Positions 1 to 7,897 of a stretch of DNA of 64,000 nucleotides are shown here, piece by piece. The notes under the pieces are model-generated. The model was not told the origin of the DNA. It searched no databases and saw only the letters and a list, made by a program, of their open reading frames with translations. The DNA lies in assembly GCF_006542275.1 (NCBI RefSeq), contig NZ_CP041217.1:5148501-5212500 (forward strand), written 5' to 3'. Within the stretch, counting starts at the first letter, position 1, and each line of letters begins with the position of its first letter. The position numbers were made by a program, and so were the translations under genes. This DNA comes from Saccharibacillus brassicae (GTDB taxonomy: Bacteria; Bacillota; Bacilli; Paenibacillales; Paenibacillaceae).

Positions 1-31
1 ACGGCTGTCGAAGTTGCCGGCACCCGCCGCT

Positions 32-1219
32 TTACTTGGCGGCCGCGGATTGCAGATCGATCCGGATCTCCAGCCCTGTCAGATACGTCTTCGCCGTATC
101 TCCCGCGCGGCCTGCTCCGGTCCCCCGGATATACGGCTTCACGACGATGAACTTCGCCCGGCTCAGATCGGCGCCGTAGTTGGACGTGTAGGTCATCTTG
201 CCGTCTACGAGCGAGCCTTCGCCGCCTACGACGTCGAGCGTCTGCCCGCGGTCGTCGACGATATCGTAAGCGCTGCGAAGCAGCGCCGCTTCCCGCTTGG
301 CCGCCGAAGCGGACCGGTCGCGAAGCGAGAGCGACGTGCGGAGCTGCACCGTCGACGCCGTCACGTCGAGCGTATCGATGCTCAGCGCATAGCGGTCGTC
401 GTTTGCGGACGGCCCCGGATTCAGGTGCAGTTCGCGGCCTCCGTCGATTCGCTCGAACGGAACGGTCACGCTCAGCGGCTGCGGCTGGCCGGCAATCGAG
501 ATCGAGATTTTGCCGTCGAAGCGCGTGCCGAGCTGCCGAATCTGATCCGTATTCAGCGGCAGGTTCATCAGCACGCCGTACGTGTCGCCGCCTTGATGTT
601 CCGGCGTATCGTAGAAGACGCCGTCCAATTCGCCGATGCCGTCCAGCTTCACGTGTACCGTCTGCATGTTTTCTTCCAGTTTGCTTGCGCTTTGAATGCC
701 CGGCACCGTCAACTCGACAGCAAAAGCGATTCGCGTCCCGTCGAAGATCGTCTCGCGCACGTTCAGGCGTGCGCTGCCGGACGTGGCGGCCGCGTCGACG
801 AGCGATCCCTGATGGCGTTCGCCCGCGGTGCGCAGTCCCGCATCGTTTTCCATTTGGCTGAACAGGCTGCCGATGACCGGAAGGTCGCGGATCGTGTCCG
901 CCATCGCCGGCGAGACGAACCCGGAAGCGAACAGCCCGGCCGAGAGAACGACGACCGAAGCGGCGACGGCGGCCGCTTTGCGCAGGGCCGTACCCGGACG
1001 GCGTCCGGCCTTCGGAGCTTCGATTTCTCTGTCTGCCGTGGCGGAACGCCCGTGCATCGTCGCGGCGGCCGCCGAACTGTTATTCGTCGCTGCCGCAGCC
1101 GGGAGAGACGCGTAAGTCGCCTCCAAGCGGGAACGGACAAGCGGGGAGACCGGCACGGAGGTCCGGCCAACCTGTTTCAATTCGTATTCCAACTGCTGCT
1201 CGGCGTTAGATCGATTCAT
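32..1219 (-). CDS. DUF4179-type membrane anti-sigma factor
   Basis: Probable anti-sigma factor holding the upstream ECF sigma factor inactive at the membrane. The 395-residue protein has a cytoplasmic N-terminal part (about 1-80), one hydrophobic segment at about 81-106 and a long extracytoplasmic domain, the usual DUF4179 plan. Its ATG lies inside the end of the sigma gene (14-base overlap) behind an AAAGGGAG ribosome site, so the two are translationally coupled. The partner assignment is inferred from this arrangement. The extracellular signal cannot be told from sequence. Confidence 0.8.
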   Translation of the reverse strand: MNRSNAEQQLEYELKQVGRTSVPVSPLVRSRLEATYASLPAAAATNNSSAAAATMHGRSATADREIEAPKAGRRPGTALRKAAAVAASVVVLSAGLFASGFVSPAMADTIRDLPVIGSLFSQMENDAGLRTAGERHQGSLVDAAATSGSARLNVRETIFDGTRIAFAVELTVPGIQSASKLEENMQTVHVKLDGIGELDGVFYDTPEHQGGDTYGVLMNLPLNTDQIRQLGTRFDGKISISIAGQPQPLSVTVPFERIDGGRELHLNPGPSANDDRYALSIDTLDVTASTVQLRTSLSLRDRSASAAKREAALLRSAYDIVDDRGQTLDVVGGEGSLVDGKMTYTSNYGADLSRAKFIVVKPYIRGTGAGRAGDTAKTYLTGLEIRIDLQSAAAK

Positions 1220-1739
1220 AATGCATACTCCCTTTCGGATTCGATTTGAATTTTTGCATGAGAGCGGCCCGGGCCCGCATCAACCTCGTTTTGACCGCGC
1301 TTTCGGTCAATTCCAGCATCTGCGCCGTCTGCGCCACGCTCAGGTCTTCGAAATAGTGCAGAATGACGACCGTTCGCTGCTTCTCGTCCAGCCGGTCGAC
1401 CGCGTCGCGCAGATCGATCCGGTCATACTCGTTGGCAGGGGAGGCGGTGATCGGGAAGTCGGAGACGGATACCGTACGTTTTCGGCCTCGCAGCAGCGTA
1501 TTGCATTCGTTGATCAGGATGCGGAACAACCACGTCCTGAAATAATTCGGCTCCCGCAGGGAAGGCAGCGACCGATATGCTTTCAGCACCGTTTCCTGCA
1601 TGGCGTCCGCCACGTCTTCGTCTTTTCTCAGCATGGACCAGGCCATCCGGTGCAGCGCTTCTTCCTGCTGGCGCATCAAAGCGACGAAAGCGTCCCGGTC
1701 CCCGTCTCTCGCTCGCCGAATCCATTCTTCGTTTTCCAT
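1206..1739 (-). CDS. ECF-family RNA polymerase sigma factor
   Basis: Extracytoplasmic-function sigma-70 factor of 177 residues. Region 2 (about 17-85) contains the core-binding and -10 recognition segment ending in FRTWLFRILINECN. Region 4 (about 110-165) holds the helix-turn-helix in LSVAQTAQMLELTESAVKT. I chose the ATG at 1739, giving a MENEEW start, because AAAGGA lies at the right distance upstream. An in-frame ATG at 1796 would add 19 residues but has no comparable site. It is co-transcribed with the overlapping DUF4179 gene, so it probably responds to an envelope signal through that anti-sigma factor. Its regulon is not visible here. Confidence 0.9.
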   Translation of the reverse strand: MENEEWIRRARDGDRDAFVALMRQQEEALHRMAWSMLRKDEDVADAMQETVLKAYRSLPSLREPNYFRTWLFRILINECNTLLRGRKRTVSVSDFPITASPANEYDRIDLRDAVDRLDEKQRTVVILHYFEDLSVAQTAQMLELTESAVKTRLMRARAALMQKFKSNPKGSMHYESI

Positions 1740-1911
1740 GCGGCATCGTTCCTTTCTGGGCGTGTCTTGTTCTTTTTGGGAAGTGAAGATAGACATTAGA
1801 TGGGCGAAGCGGCCGTTCGGTTACATCGGATCTTTCGTATGGGATAAAAAAATAGACGCCGCAGCAGGAGGCAGGCCCGGCAATCAGAGCGACCTATGCG
1901 CGAAAAAACGC

Positions 1912-1952
1912 AAAAAAACGCGGTCTCTTCGCTGCTTGGCGAAAGACCGCGT
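1912..1952 (-). terminator. Intrinsic terminator of the aldehyde dehydrogenase gene
   Basis: Reading on the minus strand, a hairpin with arms ACGCGGTCT and AGACCGCGT is followed by a T run. It sits about 70 bases past the aldehyde dehydrogenase stop codon. Confidence 0.75.
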
Positions 1953-2018
1953 TCGGTGCAAGGGGAGAAGATGAGAGGGAAGAGAAGCGGGGAGGCAAGG
2001 CAAAGCGGCAGGCGAAAC

Positions 2019-3356
2019 TTATACGCTGCGCACGAGCATCGACTTGTGGTGCGAGAACGTCTCGAAGCTCTGGCGGCCGTGGTACGAACCCATGCCGCTT
2101 GCGCCGACGCCGCCGAACGGCAGCTCGTGCGAGCTCATATGCAGCAGCGTCTCGTTGACGCAGCCGCCGCCGAAGGAGACCGTATTCAGCACGAGATCCT
2201 GCACTTCCTGGTCCCGGGTGAACAGGTACAGCGCAAGCGGCTTCGGCCGATCGACGATTTGTTCCAGCACGGGGTCCAGCTCGGTATAGGTCATGACCGG
2301 CAGAATCGGACCGAAGATTTCGTCCTGCATCACCGGGGAATTCCAGTCGATGCCCTGCAGCAGCGTAGGTTCGATCAGCCGCTGCTCGCGCACAGTGCGT
2401 CCGCCGAGCAGCGCTTCGCCGTCATTCAGGAAGCGGCTCAGCCGGTCGAAATTGCGGTCGTTGACGATATGCGGGAAGTCCGGATTCTGCGTCACGTCCG
2501 CGCCGTATTTGTCTTCGATCTCAAGCTTGATTTCGCGCAGCAGTTCTTCTTGCACGTCTGCATGGACCAGCAGGTAATCCGGGGCGACGCAGGTCTGGCC
2601 GGCGTTCAGGAACTTGCCGCGAACGAGGCTTTGGGCCGCGCGCTGCAAGTTGGCGTCTTTGTGCACGATCGCCGGGCTTTTGCCGCCCAGTTCGAGCGTG
2701 GTCGGCGTCAGATGTTCCGCGGCGGCGCGCATGACCACTTTGCCGACCGGCGTGCTGCCGGTGAAGAAGATATAGTCGAATTTTTCGCGCAGCAGCTCCG
2801 TGCTCGTCTCGACTTCGCCTTCCATCACGGCGACATATTCGTCCGGGAAGCAGGCGCGGATCAGGTCGGCGCTGAGCTTCGAGACGGACGGCGTCAATTC
2901 GGACGGCTTGAGCACGGCGCAGTTCCCCGCGGAGATCGCGCCGACCAGCGGAGAGAACGCGAGTTGGAACGGATAGTTCCACGGCGCGATCACGAGCGCG
3001 ACGCCGTAAGGCTCGGGGTGAATCGCGCTTGCGCCGCCGGCAATCTGTTCGGAAGTCGGCACGACGCGCGGAGCGGCCCACTGCTCCAGATTCGCAAGCG
3101 TGTAATCCAGTTCGCCGAGAACCAAACGGATCTCCGAGCTGTAGCCTTCGGCTTCCGATTTGTTCAGGTCGGCACGCAGCGCGGCCAGAATGCGCGGTTG
3201 GTACTCTTCGATGCCCTGCCGCAGGCGCTTGAGCGCCTCGATGCGGTACGCGACGCTTTTCGTTTGACCCGTACGGAAAAAGCGGCGCTGCCGCAAAACG
3301 AGATCGTGCGCGGAAATCGAATCGGTCAAAGAAGCGGTGTTCGGTTGAGTCGTCAT
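2019..3356 (-). CDS. Aldehyde dehydrogenase, class 3-like
   Basis: NAD(P)-dependent oxidation of an aldehyde to a carboxylate in the cytoplasm. At 445 residues it has the short class 3 (fatty/aromatic aldehyde) length rather than about 490. PWNYPF (Asn127), the ELGGKSP segment with catalytic Glu222, and the nucleophile Cys256 in GQTCVAPD are all present, so it should be active. It is divergent from a TetR regulator across about 200 bases, which suggests that the regulator controls it in response to an aldehyde or related toxicant. The physiological substrate is not deducible. Confidence 0.92.
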   Translation of the reverse strand: MTTQPNTASLTDSISAHDLVLRQRRFFRTGQTKSVAYRIEALKRLRQGIEEYQPRILAALRADLNKSEAEGYSSEIRLVLGELDYTLANLEQWAAPRVVPTSEQIAGGASAIHPEPYGVALVIAPWNYPFQLAFSPLVGAISAGNCAVLKPSELTPSVSKLSADLIRACFPDEYVAVMEGEVETSTELLREKFDYIFFTGSTPVGKVVMRAAAEHLTPTTLELGGKSPAIVHKDANLQRAAQSLVRGKFLNAGQTCVAPDYLLVHADVQEELLREIKLEIEDKYGADVTQNPDFPHIVNDRNFDRLSRFLNDGEALLGGRTVREQRLIEPTLLQGIDWNSPVMQDEIFGPILPVMTYTELDPVLEQIVDRPKPLALYLFTRDQEVQDLVLNTVSFGGGCVNETLLHMSSHELPFGGVGASGMGSYHGRQSFETFSHHKSMLVRSV

Positions 3357-3562
3357 GGAAGTTCAATCTCCTGTCTATTGAGGTTTCTTTTTAAATTTCT
3401 AACAATTAAGTTGTATTCAATGTATAACCAGTATAAAACGAGTTGAACTGTGCTACAATGGTCACGTTATACACGATCGGGGCTTATGCCTCATATGGAA
3501 CGAAGCTGTGGCGAATATCAACCCGAAATCGTATATCCATACCGGAAAAGGAGCGTGTCCCC

Positions 3563-4183
3563 ATGCCCGATCCCTCACAAGAAATGCCCAAACGCCCCGA
3601 TCCGCGGGTCACGAGAACGCGGGAGCTGCTGCGCGGCGCCTTTTTGGAACTGTTGGAAGAAAAGCCGTACGAGCGGATCACGATCGCGGATATTACCGGG
3701 CGGGCAACCGTGAACCGCAAAACGTTTTACCTGCATTACGAGACCAAAGACCATCTGCTGCGCAGCGTAACCGACCATATTCTGGACGATTTGTTCGGCG
3801 AAGCGAGAGAGTCGCAGCCGCGCGACCTGTCGATCGAGGAGCAGCAGCGCTATATCGCCGGCCGTATTTTTGCGTACGTCAAAAAACATCGCTCCTTTTT
3901 CGAAGTGATGTTCGAGCGCAAAGCGATGACGGACTTCGTCCAGTACATGAAGCGTTATTTTGCCCGTTTTTATGAAGAGAAGTTCGCGAACCTGGACGAG
4001 AGCCGGCTGCCGGTGCAAAAAGACGTCATCGCAAGCTATATCGGTTCCGCTTACGTTGGCGTCATTCACGGCTGGATCGGCGGAGGCATGCAGCAGACGC
4101 CCGAAGAAATGACGCGGCAGATGATCGAGCTCAACGTGCAGGGCCCGATTCGGATGGTGCGGGATGCGCAGAGCCGAACGTAA
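3563..4183 (+). CDS. TetR/AcrR-family transcriptional regulator
   Basis: A 206-residue DNA-binding regulator with a TetR helix-turn-helix at about 15-60 (ITIADITGRATVNRKTFYLH) and an all-helical ligand and dimer domain. The ATG at 3563 follows AAAAGGAG. A reading frame open from 3443 would add 40 residues unlike the family. It is divergent from the aldehyde dehydrogenase, its likely target. The intergenic region is AT-rich with short dyads such as ACAATTAAGTTGT, but no operator is certain. Its inducer is unknown. Confidence 0.88.
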   Translation: MPDPSQEMPKRPDPRVTRTRELLRGAFLELLEEKPYERITIADITGRATVNRKTFYLHYETKDHLLRSVTDHILDDLFGEARESQPRDLSIEEQQRYIAGRIFAYVKKHRSFFEVMFERKAMTDFVQYMKRYFARFYEEKFANLDESRLPVQKDVIASYIGSAYVGVIHGWIGGGMQQTPEEMTRQMIELNVQGPIRMVRDAQSRT

Positions 4184-4210
4184 AACCATAATCTATTCAG
4201 GGAGGTCTCT

Positions 4211-5248
4211 ATGCGGCTAAAAGAACTGAAAGAGAGCATGCTGGTTCCCGATCGCGAAATCCTGCTCAACCGTCTGGTCACAATCAACAATACCGAAGTT
4301 CTGCTGATTTCGATCACGTCGGAGCAGCAGAGGCATAAATTATGGACGCTGCGCAAAATTCCGGATTACCTGTATGAAGAACAATCGGATTGCGAGCCTC
4401 AAGAACCTCTTTCTAATCGTGATCGTATCCAGCTTTATTTGCAGGGGGATACGGTTTTTGACGACCAGGAAGATTACATCTCCAGGATGGTCATTCAAGG
4501 CCAGCTTATGACGTTCAATGGTATGGAGGCGCGTTTTTGCACGGAGCAGGACCACGACACTTATATGAGGCTTCAGCATTTTGTCGAAAAGGGGCTGGAC
4601 ATCTCCTTCTTTGCGGAAGCCGAGTTGGACCGTTTATTTCTGACTGGTTACGAGCAGGATGCATCCGAATCTTTCCCGGATCTGGATTTGGACAAAGAGC
4701 TGGAGATCAAGTTAAAATTCAATCGTACTTTTCGCAGAATCCCTGTGCAGATCGAACCGATCATACTGGAATTCGGCGGTTCGAAACAAAAAATCAAACG
4801 GTATTTTTACGATCACATTCACGAGGAAAATCGGTTCTTTTACATTCGCGGATGGACCCACTACGATATCTGGAAAGAATCCGAAGAACTATTGTCCAGG
4901 CCTTCCTCGCCGGGATTTACGGATGAACAATGGCAGCAGGTCAAAGATCAACGTCTCCAGAGTCTTCAAGCGACTTGTCCCGAAGGAAAGAACCTGGCCC
5001 TGATCGAATACGAGGCGGAAGGCAATATCGAATTGGATTTTTATGCGAGAAGTTATTTGGACGCCAAACCTTCGGCATCATATGGATTGGGTATGTCCAT
5101 GTCTTTCAGATCTGATCGCGAAGGAACCTATGAATTAAGGAGTCGAAAACACATGATCGCTGCGGTGGAGAAAAAGTTTAGAGGTGACCTTGTTGTCGAG
5201 TTGCTGTCGTATACCGCGGAGTTCCCTGAAATAACGATCCAGTTGTAA
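4211..5248 (+). CDS. Uncharacterised protein, paralogue A of a flanking pair
   Basis: A 345-residue acidic protein that I do not recognise. It has no signal peptide or membrane segment and is rich in charged and aromatic residues. It is a clear paralogue of the gene at 5913-6944 over its full length, sharing the N-terminal MRLKEL opening, QHFVEKG, FPDLDLDKELEI, PVQIEPI, DIW and LDAKP blocks. The ribosome site GGGAGG is also conserved between the two. It starts 27 bases after the TetR gene on the same strand, but nothing else ties it to that regulator. Confidence 0.75.
   Translation: MRLKELKESMLVPDREILLNRLVTINNTEVLLISITSEQQRHKLWTLRKIPDYLYEEQSDCEPQEPLSNRDRIQLYLQGDTVFDDQEDYISRMVIQGQLMTFNGMEARFCTEQDHDTYMRLQHFVEKGLDISFFAEAELDRLFLTGYEQDASESFPDLDLDKELEIKLKFNRTFRRIPVQIEPIILEFGGSKQKIKRYFYDHIHEENRFFYIRGWTHYDIWKESEELLSRPSSPGFTDEQWQQVKDQRLQSLQATCPEGKNLALIEYEAEGNIELDFYARSYLDAKPSASYGLGMSMSFRSDREGTYELRSRKHMIAAVEKKFRGDLVVELLSYTAEFPEITIQL
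4247..4330 (+). repeat. Near-identical 84-base repeat, copy 1
   Basis: This stretch inside the first paralogue matches 5949-6032 at 83 of 84 positions, with a single C/T difference at 4261, whereas the rest of the two genes has diverged substantially. It looks like recent gene conversion or a recombination site. Confidence 0.85.
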
Positions 5249-5307
5249 ATGAAAAACGTACAACCAAGCTGCATTTTCATTTAAATAAGAATAAAAGGGC
5301 TGATCAA

Positions 5308-5886
5308 ATGGGGGAAATTGGCGTTTTGAGTGAAGTTGTAACGGAGCTTTGCTATTTGACGTTCACAATGAGAAGAATAGGAATACTAGCCGTTTCAGAA
5401 GAAGAAGTAGAAAAGCAGCTGCAAAAAACGGTTTCTCCGGAAATCGCCCGTTTTATTAAGGATGGCATTAAAATTTTAAAAAGAGGTTATATGTTTTCTC
5501 CGACGCTGAAAATGTATTTTGAAGCGAGGATGCTTGAATGTATTCGAAATCCAAATATAAGTGCAGAAGAATTAAAGGCGATCCATTACAGTATTTATCT
5601 TTTTGAATATTGTCAACAAGCAGACTTGAAGGAAGTCATCCGTTATTCCGAAATCATTTTGGATTTCGAGTATTCCAAAGAAGAACTCTTTTTCTGTTCT
5701 TCTGAAGACGTAGTGAAAAGAGTAAGAGGGACACTGGTTTTTCTTGGAAGTAAGGATTGCGATCATATAGCCGTCGATCGAAAGACATTTGAACAGTATA
5801 AAAGCGAAGGATGGAAACATCATACTCGTGACTGGAATATTTTAAAAAAAGAGGATATTGATAAGCTTTTGGATGAGCCTCGTTAA
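5308..5886 (+). CDS. Uncharacterised AT-rich protein between two paralogues
   Basis: A 192-residue, probably cytoplasmic, helix-rich protein with no family that I recognise. Its codons are markedly A/T-ending (many AAA, GAA, ATT, TTT) unlike its GC-rich neighbours, which suggests recent transfer. It lies between the two paralogous genes at 4211 and 5913, in the same direction, with short spacers of 59 and 26 bases, so the three could be one transcript. The ribosome site is a modest AAGGG. Its position as a foreign gene framed by duplicated sequence is the main clue to its origin. Confidence 0.65.
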   Translation: MGEIGVLSEVVTELCYLTFTMRRIGILAVSEEEVEKQLQKTVSPEIARFIKDGIKILKRGYMFSPTLKMYFEARMLECIRNPNISAEELKAIHYSIYLFEYCQQADLKEVIRYSEIILDFEYSKEELFFCSSEDVVKRVRGTLVFLGSKDCDHIAVDRKTFEQYKSEGWKHHTRDWNILKKEDIDKLLDEPR

Positions 5887-5912
5887 AGTCAAATTCAATC
5901 AGGGAGGTCCCT

Positions 5913-6944
5913 ATGCGATTAAAAGAACTGCAAGAAATGATGCTAATCCCCGATCGCGAAATTCTGCTCAACCGTCTGGTCACAATCAACAATACCGAAG
6001 TTCTGCTGATTTCGATCACGTCGGAGCAGCAGGGTCATAGACTGTGGATGCTGAGCCGAATGCCGGAAACGCCGGATACGCAAGAAACGGTGTACAGATC
6101 CGAAGAGCCTCGTTCAAATCGGGAAAAGATCCAGCAGCAAACCGATTTTGGACATCAAGAAGATTTTATTTCCCAAATGATCATTCAAGGCCAGACCTTG
6201 ACGTTCCATTCGTCGGAGTCCAATTTCATTACGGAACAGGACTTCGGAGCCTATATGAAGCTGCAGCATTTTGTCGAAAAAGGGGCGGATTTTACAAGTT
6301 TTGCGGACGTTGAATTGAACCGCTTGTGTCTGACCGTCAACGAGCAGGACCCGTCCTTGCCTTTCCCGGACTTTGATCTCGACAAAGAGCTCGATATCAC
6401 GCTGAAGTTCGACGGTACCGTTCGCAGCGTCCCTGTGCAGATCGAACCGATCGTGCTGGAATTCGGAGAGGTTCAGCCAGCAATCCAGTATTCGTTCCAC
6501 GATTCTGTTCACGACAAATCTCGTTTCTTCTACATCAACGCCGTGACCCGCTACGATATTTGGCAAGAAGCGTTAACAACCTTCGAAAAACCGATGCCGC
6601 AGGGATACACGGACAAAGAATGGCAGTCTTACCAAGATCAATATAGGGAAAGCCTTGAATCCGCGTATTCCAAAAATGAAGAGCTGGTTCTGGTCGAATA
6701 CGAATCCGAAGATAACGTGCAGTTGAATTTTTATGCACAAGATCATTTGGATGCAAAACCTCGATCCCGATCGGGGAGTGGTGATCTGGCCTTGTTTTTC
6801 AAATCCGACCGGGAGTTGGGACCCCATGGTTTAAACAGTCGAATCGGCATGGTGGGTCCGGTAGATAAAGAGTTTGGCGGGAGCGTCACGATCGAACTGC
6901 TGTCTGGTTACGTAGAGCTGCCGGGAAAAACGATCAAGCTTTAA
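5913..6944 (+). CDS. Uncharacterised protein, paralogue B of a flanking pair
   Basis: A 343-residue protein of unknown function, homologous along its length to the 4211-5248 product. Both share the N-terminal block containing NRLVTINNTEVLLISITSEQ and the QHFVEKG, DLDKELDI, PVQIEPIVLEF and LDAKP segments, while the linker at about 60-85 and the C-terminal third have diverged. No signal peptide, membrane helix or catalytic motif is evident. The start ATG follows CAGGGAGG, as in its twin. The pair may act on related partners, or one copy may be a diversified spare. Confidence 0.75.
   Translation: MRLKELQEMMLIPDREILLNRLVTINNTEVLLISITSEQQGHRLWMLSRMPETPDTQETVYRSEEPRSNREKIQQQTDFGHQEDFISQMIIQGQTLTFHSSESNFITEQDFGAYMKLQHFVEKGADFTSFADVELNRLCLTVNEQDPSLPFPDFDLDKELDITLKFDGTVRSVPVQIEPIVLEFGEVQPAIQYSFHDSVHDKSRFFYINAVTRYDIWQEALTTFEKPMPQGYTDKEWQSYQDQYRESLESAYSKNEELVLVEYESEDNVQLNFYAQDHLDAKPRSRSGSGDLALFFKSDRELGPHGLNSRIGMVGPVDKEFGGSVTIELLSGYVELPGKTIKL
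5949..6032 (+). repeat. Near-identical 84-base repeat, copy 2
   Basis: Second copy of the 84-base block at 4247-4330 (83 of 84 identical), in direct orientation 1,702 bases downstream. Recombination between the copies would delete the AT-rich gene and fuse the paralogues in frame. Confidence 0.85.
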
Positions 6945-7001
6945 AAAGCTGCGCCTCTTATAATTTCAAAAGGTTCGTCGGGTTCGGCTCGGGGAATAGG
7001 G

Positions 7002-7106
7002 ATGATCAAAGGCGCTTCAAGAGAAGGCGTGGCACTGATTTCTATGAATTTGGCGTACGGCCAATACTTAGTTTATCGTGTGTTTAAAATGAAAATAAGG
7101 ACTTAA
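7002..7106 (+). CDS. Possible 34-residue small ORF
   Basis: Within the 218-base gap after the second paralogue, a short frame opens at an ATG behind GGGGAATAGGG. It encodes 34 residues beginning MIKGASREGVAL with a hydrophobic-aromatic middle. Nothing about it matches a known family, and it could be chance or the remnant of a decayed gene. The rest of this gap shows no clear feature. Confidence 0.2.
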   Translation: MIKGASREGVALISMNLAYGQYLVYRVFKMKIRT

Positions 7107-7162
7107 AGACCGAATCTTTACTATCCATTAGTAAAAAGGAAAACGTAAATGGAGGCAAAACA

Positions 7163-7801
7163 ATGAACCAAATAGGTATTTTGGGAGTGGTACATAACGA
7201 AGAACTGCGGATGCAGCACGGGCTCACACTGGAGACAATTCAGGCGCTCATTCTTGAATTCGATCCGGACGTAATCTGTGGGGAAGTGCTGCCGGCGAGC
7301 TGGGAAAAATACAGACAGAACCCGCTTGATCGGGCATACTGGGGAGAACCGCCGAGCGAATATTACGAGCTGATTTTGCCATTGTGCGAAGAGAAAGGAT
7401 ACGCGTTCGAGCCGATCGATTGGGTGGAACTCGACGTATGGAACGATTTCGATCCTATGCGGCACTATTCGGGGGAAGAACGGGCCGACCTTGAGGCCGA
7501 GTCGGACAAATGGTGGGACAAGCAGCTTACGGCGGCGGGAAAAGGAGAAATCGCGTTCAACTGCGCAGCTTTTGACGAAACGACAAGCCTGAAATATAGA
7601 TGGCTGGAGCAGTTGGACGCCGAAGCGCATGTATTTCGCTGGACGGGGAGACACATCATTATGATGCAGCGGATCAAGAATGCGATCAAGCGGCATCCGG
7701 GCAAGAAAATGCTGTGTATCGTTGGAGCCGATCATAATCATGTGCTGAACGAGGAGCTGCGGAAGCTGGAGCAAGTTGAAGTCATTTATCCGCTTAAATA
7801 A
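7163..7801 (+). CDS. TraB/ChaN-like uncharacterised protein
   Basis: A 212-residue cytoplasmic protein. The opening MNQIGILGVVHNEE and the near C-terminal GADHNHVLNEEL segment resemble the paired His/Glu signatures of TraB- and ChaN-type folds, where the opening strand carries a GTxH-like motif and a late strand carries a GxxH motif. That assignment is by motif likeness only. It has a strong TGGAGG ribosome site, stands alone, and shares a bidirectional terminator with the SLH gene. Substrate and role are unknown. Confidence 0.6.
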   Translation: MNQIGILGVVHNEELRMQHGLTLETIQALILEFDPDVICGEVLPASWEKYRQNPLDRAYWGEPPSEYYELILPLCEEKGYAFEPIDWVELDVWNDFDPMRHYSGEERADLEAESDKWWDKQLTAAGKGEIAFNCAAFDETTSLKYRWLEQLDAEAHVFRWTGRHIIMMQRIKNAIKRHPGKKMLCIVGADHNHVLNEELRKLEQVEVIYPLK

Positions 7802-7830
7802 ATATTTAACATAATGAAAAATTCACAATA
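7801..7830 (+). repeat. AT-rich 30-base direct repeat, copy 1
   Basis: The block running from AATATTTAA to ATTCACAATA is matched at 28 of 30 positions by 12067-12096. In this copy it immediately follows the TraB-like gene and precedes the terminator arm ACCAGAAAAAG. Confidence 0.7.
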
Positions 7831-7844
7831 GAAAAACAACAAAA

Positions 7845-7890
7845 ACCAGAAAAAGAGCCGACCGAAAAATTCGGCGGCTCTTTTTCTGGT
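7845..7890. terminator. Bidirectional terminator
   Basis: Long hairpin with arms ACCAGAAAAAGAGCCG and CGGCTCTTTTTCTGGT, A-rich on one side and T-rich on the other. It lies between two convergent genes and would end both transcripts. Confidence 0.85.
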
Positions 7891-7897
7891 CTTTTAT

